Assembly (NCBI GenBank): GCA_009691705.1
Contig: SIAR01000012.1
Location: 1 to 60,646 of the forward strand
Direction of reading: 5' to 3'
Source: Phycisphaerales bacterium
GTDB lineage: Bacteria > Planctomycetota > Phycisphaerae > Phycisphaerales > SM1A02
DNA length: 60,646 bases
The position numbers were made by a program, and so were the translations under genes. The stretch's first letter is position 1, and each line of letters starts with the position of its first letter. The notes under the pieces were generated by a model. It had not been told where the DNA came from. It made no database searches and was given only the letters and a program-made list of their open reading frames with translations. Below are positions 1 through 7,346 of the stretch, piece after piece.

Positions 1-429
1 AGCCCAACCAAGCCGCCAGCCGAAGTAAAGGATGCCGCCGCGTTGATCGGTGACTTCATTTCTGGACGGGCGATCTCGGCGGCGGCCATCACACGCTTGC
101 TGCCGAAGGTTCCCCACTTTCACGCCGCGTGCTGGCGCGCTTCGCTCTCGATTCCACGCGGACAAACGCGCACATATCAATGGCTCGCTGCGGCTGCTGG
201 ACGCCCAAAGGCCCACCGCGCAGCTGCGGCGGCAATGGCGAAGAATCCACTCGCACCACTCGTGCCATGTCACCGGGTGGTGAGTGCCAATGGACTCGGC
301 GGATTTTGTGGAGCGATGGCGAAACCCACCCAGCGCACTCCCACGCACTGGGCTCTCGCGATGAAGGTGCGGATGATCGCGCTCGAAAAGACCCCCAGTG
401 TGCGCCGATCATCAAGCAAGGCGAAATAA
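1..429 (+). CDS. Methylated-DNA--protein-cysteine methyltransferase, C-terminal part (5' end outside window)
   Basis: DNA repair protein that moves an alkyl group from O6-alkylguanine to its own cysteine. The visible 142 residues hold the C-terminal DNA-binding and active-site domain: a helix-turn-helix region beginning SIPRGQTRTY, then NPLAPLVPCHRV with the acceptor Cys encoded at 268-270, then GLGGF. The frame is open back to base 1, so the N-terminus is missing; the in-frame TTG at 43 is unlikely to be the true start. The gene ends 22 bases before the UDP-glucose dehydrogenase start. The family assignment rests on the PCHRV signature and surrounding residues and is secure. Whether it is an Ogt- or Ada-type protein cannot be seen. 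Confidence 0.88.
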   Translation, partial: SPTKPPAEVKDAAALIGDFISGRAISAAAITRLLPKVPHFHAACWRASLSIPRGQTRTYQWLAAAAGRPKAHRAAAAAMAKNPLAPLVPCHRVVSANGLGGFCGAMAKPTQRTPTHWALAMKVRMIALEKTPSVRRSSSKAK

Positions 430-435
430 TTTTCC

Positions 436-441
436 TACACT
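436..441 (+). promoter_or_regulatory. -10-like hexamer for ugd
   Basis: TACACT lies 10 bases before the ugd ATG and is followed by CGCCCG, nearly the same string as before the gene at 16368. No Shine-Dalgarno motif is present, so a very short or absent leader is inferred. Confidence 0.5.
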
Positions 442-451
442 CGCCCGTGCA

Positions 452-1801
452 ATGAACATCACCATGGTTGGTACTGGATACGTCGGACTCGTGACAGGCG
501 CATGCTTCGCAGAGATGGGGAACAATGTGACCTGCCTCGATGTCGATGCGGGCAAAATCGCGACGCTCTGCAAGGGAGAGAGTCCAATCTACGAGCCTGG
601 ACTCACCGAGATGATTCAACGCAATGCGCATGCGAAGCGTTTGCATTTCACCACTGATAAGCCACTCGCCTACCGCGATGCGCGCATCATCTTTATCTGT
701 GTTGGGACGCCGAGTCGCGATGATGGAAGCGCCGATCTAAAATATGTGTTGAGCGTCGCCGACGACATCGCGTGCGAACTCGAGCGGCTCGGCCCGTCGG
801 CGCCCACCAAGACGATAGTGGTGAAGAGCACCGTTCCCGTTGGAACCAGCCACCGCGTGCAGTCAGCCATCGCTGCCAAGACCAAGGTTGCATTCAATAT
901 CGCCGACAACCCTGAGTTTCTCAAAGAGGGTGATGCGATCCAGGATTTCATGAAGCCCGACCGAGTCGTCTGCGGGGTCGACAATCCAGAAACCGCTGAA
1001 ATCATGCGGGCGCTCTACGACCCTTTCGTGCGGCAGGGCAACCCGATCTTTATTCTCGACGTGCGCAGCGCCGAAATGGTCAAATACGCCAGCAACGCAA
1101 TGTTGGCTTGCAAGATCTCGTTCGTCAACGAAATGGCGAATCTCTGCGAACGGTATGGTGCCGACATCGGCAGCGTGCGCGAAGGCATGTGCGCTGACAA
1201 GCGCATCGGCAACCAGTTTCTCTATCCGGGGCTGGGATATGGCGGATCCTGTTTTCCAAAGGACACCCAGGCGGTCGTCTCGATGGGTCGCGAAGTTGGG
1301 TTGGACTGCAAACTGAACGCGGCCGTACACCAAGTCAATCAGGACCAGCGCGCCCATTTCTGGAAGAAAATTTCCACCGAACTTGGCCTCGGTGATCGAG
1401 GTGATCTTCGTGGTAAATCCTTGGCGTTTTGGGGGGTTGCGTTCAAGCCGAAGACTGATGACATTCGCGAAGCACCAAGTCTCACACTGATGCAACTCGC
1501 CCTCGCCGCTGGAGCAAAGGTGCGGGCGTACGACCCGGTCGCGCTCGATCACCTCGCCCACGAGATGCCTGAAATCGAGCGTTTTACCGATCAATATGCG
1601 GCTCTCGACGGTGCGGAAGCCCTGATCATCTGCACCGAGTGGGCTGAGTTTCGCTCTCCAGACTTCGCACAAATGCTCAAGCGGCTTCGCCGTCCCATGG
1701 TTTTCGACGGCCGAAATCTCTACCGCGCGGCGCAAATGAGCGATTTTGGATTCACCTACGCCTCGATCGGACGGGCCACCGTGCGACCGACGGTGGGATG
1801 A
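452..1801 (+). CDS. ugd: UDP-glucose 6-dehydrogenase
   Basis: Oxidises UDP-glucose to UDP-glucuronate with two NAD+, supplying precursors for polysaccharides. The 449-residue protein begins directly with the Rossmann motif GTGYVGLVTGACFAEMG, has the central dimerisation domain, and carries the catalytic cysteine (Cys267) in GYGGSCFPKD. A C-terminal UDP-binding domain follows (GVAFKPKTDDIREAPS). An upstream ATG-like start at 398 would add 18 residues unlike the family, so the ATG at 452 was chosen; it is also placed correctly behind a TACACT hexamer. Length and motifs are normal. Cytoplasmic; stands alone on this strand. Confidence 0.95.
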   Translation: MNITMVGTGYVGLVTGACFAEMGNNVTCLDVDAGKIATLCKGESPIYEPGLTEMIQRNAHAKRLHFTTDKPLAYRDARIIFICVGTPSRDDGSADLKYVLSVADDIACELERLGPSAPTKTIVVKSTVPVGTSHRVQSAIAAKTKVAFNIADNPEFLKEGDAIQDFMKPDRVVCGVDNPETAEIMRALYDPFVRQGNPIFILDVRSAEMVKYASNAMLACKISFVNEMANLCERYGADIGSVREGMCADKRIGNQFLYPGLGYGGSCFPKDTQAVVSMGREVGLDCKLNAAVHQVNQDQRAHFWKKISTELGLGDRGDLRGKSLAFWGVAFKPKTDDIREAPSLTLMQLALAAGAKVRAYDPVALDHLAHEMPEIERFTDQYAALDGAEALIICTEWAEFRSPDFAQMLKRLRRPMVFDGRNLYRAAQMSDFGFTYASIGRATVRPTVG

Positions 1802-1848
1802 TCCCGAGAAAAAAGTGCATAAAAGAGCAGGGTTTTGGTGCATTTCAC

Positions 1849-1878
1849 TTGCAAGTGAGTTGCGAACTGCGCTACATT
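1849..1878 (+). promoter_or_regulatory. Probable housekeeping promoter of the HU gene
   Basis: TTGCAA (1849-1854), an 18-base spacer and TACATT (1873-1878) fit a sigma-70 type promoter, with initiation expected near 1885. Unlike most genes here, the HU gene then has a leader of about 70 bases. Confidence 0.5.
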
Positions 1879-1885
1879 CGTCGCG

Positions 1886-1902
1886 CCACACATGATGTGT
1901 GG
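1886..1902 (+). promoter_or_regulatory. Perfect inverted repeat at the expected HU transcription start
   Basis: CCACACA, three central bases TGA, then TGTGTGG: a 7-bp perfect palindrome beginning 8 bases after the -10 hexamer. It could be an operator or the first hairpin of the leader RNA. No regulator is identifiable from sequence alone. Confidence 0.45.
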
Positions 1903-1957
1903 ATGGGAGCGAGACCACTTTCTCGAAGATGAAATGTCACTAGAAAGGACATCAGCA

Positions 1958-2374
1958 ATGGCAACAATGACCAAGAAACCAGCCAAGAAGGCGACCAAAG
2001 CAACGAAGGCCCCAAAGGCTGCCGCAAAGAAAGCAACCACAACCAAGGCTTTCAAACCAACGACATCGTCGAAGGTTCGCACACGCAGCCAAGTCATCGC
2101 AGAACTCGCGACGGCATCCGACGTGAAGAAGACTGTTGTGAAGGAAGTGTTCGACAACCTTGCAACAATCATCGGTGCTGATCTCAGCAGCCGCGGTCCA
2201 GGCGTCTTCTCATTCTTCGGCCTCATGAAGTTGAAGACCGTCAAGAAGCCAGCGACCAAGGAGCGAACCGGAGTCAACCCATTCACTGGCGAAACTCAGG
2301 TCTTCAAGGCCAAGCCAGCGAGCAAGAAGGTTCGCGTTCGTCCAACGAAGGCGCTCAACGCTCTCGTCAGCTAA
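1958..2374 (+). CDS. HU/IHF-family DNA-binding protein with Lys/Ala-rich N-terminal tail
   Basis: Nucleoid protein of 138 residues. Residues 1 to about 40 are almost only Lys, Ala, Thr and Pro (repeated AKKAT-like units resembling histone H1 tails); from about residue 45 an HU fold follows, with RSQVIAELA at its start and the DNA-binding arm region RTGVNPFTGE. AGAAAGGA at 1942-1949 is a good Shine-Dalgarno sequence 8 bases before the ATG at 1958, which favours this start over upstream in-frame starts from 1892. It has its own promoter, a palindrome at the start site and a strong terminator, so it is monocistronic and probably highly expressed. The basic tail presumably adds non-specific DNA contacts (inference). 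Confidence 0.85.
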   Translation: MATMTKKPAKKATKATKAPKAAAKKATTTKAFKPTTSSKVRTRSQVIAELATASDVKKTVVKEVFDNLATIIGADLSSRGPGVFSFFGLMKLKTVKKPATKERTGVNPFTGETQVFKAKPASKKVRVRPTKALNALVS

Positions 2375-2403
2375 GTCGATTTCAAAACATTGCGAGATGT
2401 TTC

Positions 2404-2436
2404 ATGCGGCTCCGCTTCGGCGGGGCCGCATTTTTA
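2404..2436 (+). terminator. Rho-independent terminator of the HU gene
   Basis: A 12-bp stem (ATGCGGCTCCGC pairing with GCGGGGCCGCAT, one G-U pair) closed by a TTCG tetraloop and followed by TTTTATT. The T-run serves only the plus strand. Confidence 0.9.
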
Positions 2437-2462
2437 TTGCTGCGTTGCCCGATGCCAGACGA

Positions 2463-3374
2463 TTACGCCAGAGCGCTGCGCAGATTTCCGCCCACACTTT
2501 GCAGATGAGCCTCGGCCGTGGCGCGGTCGATCGCGCGCGCGCGCATCACGATCGCTGTCTTCACGCGACCCCCCGCCGCCGCGAGCAATTCGGCACATTC
2601 GGCACGATTCAGCGTTGCATCGAAGAGTCGCAGGGTGCGAATTGCGCGGTCGACGAGTTTGTCATTGGTCGCCGCAAGATCAACCATCAAGTTTCCGTGC
2701 ACCTTTCCCAACTGGGTGAAAAGCACAGTCGTGATGCAATTGAGAGCGAGCTTTGTTGCCGTGCCAGCCTTGAGGCGCGTCGATCCGGTGAGAATCTCTG
2801 GACCGGTTTGCAAGACGATGAGGTGATCGCAGTCGCCGGGCTTTTCGCGGGGAGAACACACCAGCAGTGCCGTGAGCGCGCCGCGCGCTTTGGCGAGCGT
2901 GACGGCACCAAGCGCATAGGGAGTCGTTCCTCCGGCGGCGATGCCCACAACAGTGTCTCGGGCAGTGAGGCCCTGCGCGGCAAACTCGTCGGCGACCCCG
3001 TTGGGATCATCTTCGCGCCGCTCGCTGCTGCGCCGCAAAGCAGATTCACCGCCAGCGATAAGACCAACGACCGTTGATGGATCACTGCAAAATGTTGGAG
3101 GGCACTCACTCGCGTCGAGGACGCCAAGGCGTCCTGACGTCCCTGCTCCGCAGTAGAAGAGCCTGCCGCCGCTGCGCACGCGCCCAACGAGTGCTTCGAT
3201 GAATGCAGCGAGTTCATCGGCCGCGTTCTCGACTGCGCCAGACACGACGGCGTGATCGCGCGCGATTGCGCGCACTTGCTGCTGCACGGTCAACTGGTCA
3301 AAGTCAGCAGAATCTGGATGGCGCTGTTCAGTCGCGACGTGGCTTCGATCTGGAGGCAACGCGGCTGCACTCAT
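2463..3374 (-). CDS. murQ: N-acetylmuramic acid 6-phosphate etherase
   Basis: Cleaves the lactyl ether of MurNAc-6-phosphate to GlcNAc-6-phosphate and D-lactate during peptidoglycan salvage. The 303-residue product has the SIS-domain signature GTSGRLGVLDASECPPTF and STRLKAGTATK, matching MurQ in order and length (about 300). The ATG at 3374 starts 10 bases after the upstream peptidase stop; a GTG at 3404 would overlap that gene and gives residues unlike the family. It is last in a minus-strand operon after a membrane protein, a PfkB kinase and a DPP-IV peptidase. No recognisable transport system or anhydro-MurNAc kinase is adjacent, so the source of the substrate is unclear. Confidence 0.92.
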   Translation of the reverse strand: MSAAALPPDRSHVATEQRHPDSADFDQLTVQQQVRAIARDHAVVSGAVENAADELAAFIEALVGRVRSGGRLFYCGAGTSGRLGVLDASECPPTFCSDPSTVVGLIAGGESALRRSSERREDDPNGVADEFAAQGLTARDTVVGIAAGGTTPYALGAVTLAKARGALTALLVCSPREKPGDCDHLIVLQTGPEILTGSTRLKAGTATKLALNCITTVLFTQLGKVHGNLMVDLAATNDKLVDRAIRTLRLFDATLNRAECAELLAAAGGRVKTAIVMRARAIDRATAEAHLQSVGGNLRSALA

Positions 3375-3384
3375 CGGCGCACAC

Positions 3385-5496
3385 TCATGGTTCGAGGCTC
3401 GCACCGGCGGGCGTTGCCTTCAAGCCGCGGGTGAAAAAGGTCCAGGTCGCATCTTGTTCCGCTGAACCGAATCCGCCGTGTCCCGCCTTGGGAAAGAAGA
3501 GCATGTCAAACGAGAAGCCGCGGTCGTAGAGCTTTTGCGCGATCGCCCATCCATTGGATGGATGCACGTTGTCATCTTGCATGCCGTGAATCAGCAAGAA
3601 CTTTCCAGCCATGCGATCGGCATGCACGAGCACACTTCCGTCGTCATATCCCGCCTGATTCTCGGCTGGTGTTCGCATGAAACGCTCGGTGTATATCGAG
3701 TCGTACTGCCGCCAATCCATTGGTCCAGCGCGGGCAACCGAAACGGAGAAGACCTCAGGTTGGCGAACAAGTGCGAGTGCCGCGAGATATCCGCCGTAAC
3801 TCATCCCAGTAATCCCAACGCGCGATCCATCGATGCCTGGCCGGGTCGATAGTTGACGAACCGCAGCAGCTTGATCATCAAGATCTGGCCCACCCAACTT
3901 GAGATAGGTTGCATCTTCGAAGACTTTGCCGCGCCCTGGGGTACCGCGATTGTCGATTTGCAAGATGACGAATCCGAGTTCGCACTCGGCGCGCGGCGCT
4001 GAAAATCGATTGAAGACACTTGCGAAGTATGGACCGCCATACACGTCCACCACCAGCGGCCAGGACTTCTTTGGATCAAAGTTGCTTGGAAAGTGCAGTG
4101 TTCCGTAGAGATTGGTGACCCCATCCGCCGCCTTCACTTTGACCAGTTCTGGCGCGGGCAGATTGCGTGACGTCCATACATCGGTCTGCGATTCGCTGAG
4201 GGTTGCGACGATCGTGCCGTCCGCGCGATAGAGCCGCGTCGCCGGCGGTTGTGAAATCGTCTCATCGCTGGCAATGAAGAACGTGCCGTCGGGCGAGATG
4301 CGAAATCGGCCATAGCAGCGATCATCCAGAGTGAGCCGCTGCTGCCCGGTGCCATCGAGTTTCACCGTCATGAGTTGCGGATTGATCGCCGTGTCCGCAG
4401 GGAATGCGACATAAAACATCCTCCCCGCCGCTTCGTTGATATCGACAATCTTGTGGGCCGGAAACCCACCCGAGGTCAGTGCCACGATCTTCGAATCGTC
4501 GAGCGAACGCAATTCGTACTGCTTGAATCCCGACCGCTCGGTCGCCCAGATGAACCGGCGTCCGTCGGCGAGAAATTGCATTTCTGGAAGGTGATGATTC
4601 CAGTGGGGTTGCGCTTCACGCACAACCACGCGCACGACTGCTGTGGATGGGTCGACCGCACAGAGTTCAAGCACATCGTGGCGGCGGTTGAGCCGATGAA
4701 AAAGCAAATCGGTGCCGCGCGGTGAAAACTCGACCCCGTAGATGTACTGATCTGCACTACCGACATCGATCGACTTGACCAACGTCGCCCCATCAATCGA
4801 CGGGTCTTGGCAGAATGCCTGCGCATCGATCACGCACAGACCAGCCGTTGGGTTGGGATCGCCCGGCTTTGGATAGCGCTCTTGCTCAATCTCAGGACGC
4901 AACTTGGTCAATCCAGAAAGAAGCGTGTACTGCGGAACCTTCTCATCATCAAACTTGTAGAAGGCGAGCCACTTGCTATCGGCACTCCACCACATTCCAG
5001 TTGTTTGATCGAGTTCTTCGCCGTACACCCAGCTCGCGGTTCCATACCGCATGGTTGCGGTTCCATCACGGGTTACTTGGTGCTCGCTCTTGCTATTGCA
5101 CTTCAGAAACAGGTTGTCATCGCGGGCAATGGCGACCATCGCGCCATCTGTAGATGGTTCGCTCGCTCGTTGTCGCCCGCGCTCCGGCGGGCGCATCTCA
5201 CGGCGCGACGGGGCAGCGACGGCAACGGGAGGAGTGCCTGCCTCTGGCGCCGCGGCGATCGCGCCGGTGGTGAGGTCAACCGTCTGCCACTCGCCCGACT
5301 TGCGAATCCACACGGTGTTTGCAGCGCAATCCCAGCGCACATCGCGCACCGTCCCCGATGCCGAGAGGCGAAAGTCTCGGGCGATCGACTCGCCCGTCGC
5401 CCCACCCGGAAGCTCTGCGAATGGAACCCAATCGGCACGGGCGAGGGCGCACACGAGCAACGATGCGACGATTGGTTGCAGTGCTCGCATGGTCAT
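3385..5496 (-). CDS. Secreted dipeptidyl-peptidase IV-like prolyl oligopeptidase (S9B)
   Basis: A 703-residue serine peptidase that would remove dipeptides from proline-containing substrates outside the cytoplasm. An N-terminal signal peptide (hydrophobic ASLLVCALARA, cleavage after about residue 20) precedes an eight-bladed-propeller region and a C-terminal alpha/beta-hydrolase. The triad is visible: Ser566 in GMSYGGYL, Asp in DDNVH (641-645), His673 in AGHGGFG. The start ATG overlaps the stop of the PfkB gene by 4 bases (ATGA), implying translational coupling. Residues 95-115 are Arg/Pro-rich, possibly a linker. Assignment to S9 is secure; substrate preference is inferred from DPP-IV-like motifs. 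Confidence 0.92.
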   Translation of the reverse strand: MTMRALQPIVASLLVCALARADWVPFAELPGGATGESIARDFRLSASGTVRDVRWDCAANTVWIRKSGEWQTVDLTTGAIAAAPEAGTPPVAVAAPSRREMRPPERGRQRASEPSTDGAMVAIARDDNLFLKCNSKSEHQVTRDGTATMRYGTASWVYGEELDQTTGMWWSADSKWLAFYKFDDEKVPQYTLLSGLTKLRPEIEQERYPKPGDPNPTAGLCVIDAQAFCQDPSIDGATLVKSIDVGSADQYIYGVEFSPRGTDLLFHRLNRRHDVLELCAVDPSTAVVRVVVREAQPHWNHHLPEMQFLADGRRFIWATERSGFKQYELRSLDDSKIVALTSGGFPAHKIVDINEAAGRMFYVAFPADTAINPQLMTVKLDGTGQQRLTLDDRCYGRFRISPDGTFFIASDETISQPPATRLYRADGTIVATLSESQTDVWTSRNLPAPELVKVKAADGVTNLYGTLHFPSNFDPKKSWPLVVDVYGGPYFASVFNRFSAPRAECELGFVILQIDNRGTPGRGKVFEDATYLKLGGPDLDDQAAAVRQLSTRPGIDGSRVGITGMSYGGYLAALALVRQPEVFSVSVARAGPMDWRQYDSIYTERFMRTPAENQAGYDDGSVLVHADRMAGKFLLIHGMQDDNVHPSNGWAIAQKLYDRGFSFDMLFFPKAGHGGFGSAEQDATWTFFTRGLKATPAGASLEP

Positions 5497-6407
5497 CCGA
5501 CTCGGGCGAGTTGCTGAAAACTGGCGAGACGTTGCTGAAACTCTGCGCTGGTCAGAACTCGCATGCGATCAAGACCGAATGACTCGAGCGCGAAACTTGC
5601 CATGACGGTTCCGTATGCCATCGCCGTTTGAAGTGCAGCAGCATCGGATCGTCTCTCGCGCGCGAGGTAGCCCATGAACCCTCCAGCGAAACTATCCCCA
5701 GCTCCGGTTGGATCGACGACCTGGTGTTCTTCAACGGGATAGGCAGGAACCAGCGCCATGCCCTCGTGGTGCATGAGCACTGCACCATGCTCGCCCTTCT
5801 TCACCACGACGAACTTCGGACCCATGTCGAGAATCTTCTTGCAGGCGCTGATGGCGTTGCGAAATCCGGTGAGTTCGCCCGCCTCGCTGTCATTGACGAT
5901 TAGTCCATCGACGCGTTTGAGAAGCGTTGTCAATTCGCCGTGTGCGGTGCGAATCCAGAGATCCATCGTGTCAGCCACGATCAACCTTCGCTCTGGAAAC
6001 TGCTCAATGAATCCGAGTTGCACCGCCGGATGGGTGTTGCCCAGGAATATGTACTCACTGTCGCGGTACGCCGCGGGAACGATGGGAGGCGCCTCTTGCA
6101 GCACGCCGACTTCTGTAAAGAGAGTCTCGCGTCGATTGATATCTTCAAAGTAACGACCACCCCACGCGAAGGTGCGCGACTGCGGACGGGCATCGAGCCC
6201 AGCCACGCAAACGCCTGGAAATCCGCAGAGAATCTCACGATGTTCGCTTGGCCAATCGCCGCCGACTGCTGCGACCAGTCGCACCGGGCAGAGTTGGCTT
6301 GCAGCCGCGGCGAAATACGCCGCACTTCCGCCTAAGACACCCTCACGCTTGTCGCGGGGGGTGTAGACGGTGTCAATTCCGATAGTTCCAGTGACGACGA
6401 GTTTCAC
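5493..6407 (-). CDS. PfkB-family sugar/nucleoside kinase
   Basis: A 304-residue ribokinase-fold kinase. LGGSAAYFA near the N-terminus and the PfkB signature DPTGAGDSFAGGF near residue 250 (catalytic Asp in GAGD) define the family. The GTG at 6407 overlaps the upstream stop by 4 bases (GTGA); a longer reading frame into the upstream gene is rejected because homology-like sequence begins with KLVVTGTIGID. Substrate is not determinable; adenosine- or ribokinase-like members share these motifs. Coupled to the membrane protein upstream and the DPP-IV peptidase downstream. Confidence 0.88.
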   Translation of the reverse strand: MKLVVTGTIGIDTVYTPRDKREGVLGGSAAYFAAAASQLCPVRLVAAVGGDWPSEHREILCGFPGVCVAGLDARPQSRTFAWGGRYFEDINRRETLFTEVGVLQEAPPIVPAAYRDSEYIFLGNTHPAVQLGFIEQFPERRLIVADTMDLWIRTAHGELTTLLKRVDGLIVNDSEAGELTGFRNAISACKKILDMGPKFVVVKKGEHGAVLMHHEGMALVPAYPVEEHQVVDPTGAGDSFAGGFMGYLARERRSDAAALQTAMAYGTVMASFALESFGLDRMRVLTSAEFQQRLASFQQLARVG

Positions 6408-7282
6408 GATGTGATCGTATCGCTGCGGCGAAAACTGCGTGCCCATCCGAGGCCGATGGCGACTCCCGTAAGCGCACCAGCGACGGTGTCCATCGGCATC
6501 ACTCGCAACTCGGGCGCGAGCGCGCTTGCCGCGAAGAGCGTCGAGAGCCCAACGGTGAGGCGGGTCGCAACGACTATCTGGTAGGCACCCATCAGCACGA
6601 TGGGCGCGATGAATGCGAAGAGCGGCGTCACCTGGGGAGCGATGAGTCGATAGGCGATTCCAACGGTGATGCCGCCGATGCATGCCCCGCCAAAGGCCTG
6701 TCCTTTGAGCATGTTTCGTACGACCAACCAGACCACAAGCGGAAGCAGCGCACCGACGAGTCCAGCGCGAATTGCGTCGAGGTCGAAATACTCGCGCCAC
6801 CACGGCTCGTCAGGAAATCGTGCCGCGATGTCGGGAAGCGATCCAGAAAAACGAAAGATCGCAATGAGTGTGATCGTCATCGGAAGCGCCCAGATCACTG
6901 TCTCTGCGCCAATCGCCACTAACGACCCGTTGTCAAAGACTGGGCCCGTGATCGCGCTGCTGCGCAGGGCGAGCGCTGCGAAACCGGCGCCAACCACGAA
7001 GACTCCCACGACTGCATTGACGAGCCGGCCGACACCCATCCCCAGAATGGTCAGCACGATCCACACTGCGGCGAGCGTGATCAATGCGTCTGATTTTGAA
7101 GTTGCGAGCGTGACGCATCCTGCTGCAACAGCGCGCACGTCAACGAGGCGCAACGATGCGTTCAGCCCGACCCACACCGCGACAACAAGGGCGCTAGTCA
7201 AAACTAGTCCGCGGATCCAGTTTCGTTCGAGTGGAGCCACGCTCGCGGGCGTCGAATCGGAGTGCGCCGAGTGCGTATTCAT
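6404..7282 (-). CDS. Multi-pass membrane protein of unknown function
   Basis: 292 residues with about eight hydrophobic segments (for example LVLTSALVVAVWVGL, ALITLAAVWIVLTILGMG, GLVGALLPLVVWLVV) and a short hydrophilic N-terminus. I do not recognise a family motif. The start at 7282 was chosen because upstream in-frame codons would run into the hutH promoter region and encode low-complexity hydrophilic sequence; a TACACC hexamer sits 6 bases upstream. First gene of the operon with the PfkB kinase, peptidase and MurQ, so a role in envelope or substrate uptake is possible but unproven. Confidence 0.7.
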   Translation of the reverse strand: MNTHSAHSDSTPASVAPLERNWIRGLVLTSALVVAVWVGLNASLRLVDVRAVAAGCVTLATSKSDALITLAAVWIVLTILGMGVGRLVNAVVGVFVVGAGFAALALRSSAITGPVFDNGSLVAIGAETVIWALPMTITLIAIFRFSGSLPDIAARFPDEPWWREYFDLDAIRAGLVGALLPLVVWLVVRNMLKGQAFGGACIGGITVGIAYRLIAPQVTPLFAFIAPIVLMGAYQIVVATRLTVGLSTLFAASALAPELRVMPMDTVAGALTGVAIGLGWARSFRRSDTITS

Positions 7283-7288
7283 TGTGGT

Positions 7289-7294
7289 GGTGTA
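7289..7294 (-). promoter_or_regulatory. Weak -10-like hexamer for the membrane protein operon
   Basis: TACACC (minus strand) ends 6 bases before the ATG at 7282. It lacks the final T of the TAnnnT pattern seen elsewhere, so support is weaker. Confidence 0.3.
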
Positions 7295-7334
7295 TCCGCA
7301 CTCTCCCGAAGGCGCAACGCGCAAGACCGCGCCG

Positions 7335-7340
7335 TATCCT
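7335..7340 (+). promoter_or_regulatory. -10-like hexamer for hutH (leaderless geometry)
   Basis: TATCCT followed by 6 bases and the GTG start at 7347. No Shine-Dalgarno sequence precedes the gene. Confidence 0.5.
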
Positions 7341-7346
7341 CGTGGC

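Noticed and set aside
863-1918. Long antisense reading frame over ugd (351 codons)
   Set aside because: It lies wholly opposite the ugd gene and its promoter region, has no domain or start signal, and such frames are common in high-GC DNA.
6666-7346. In-frame upstream extension of hutH giving a 741-residue protein
   Set aside because: The extra 227 residues are low-complexity, run antisense to the membrane protein, and HAL homology begins at the GTG at 7347.
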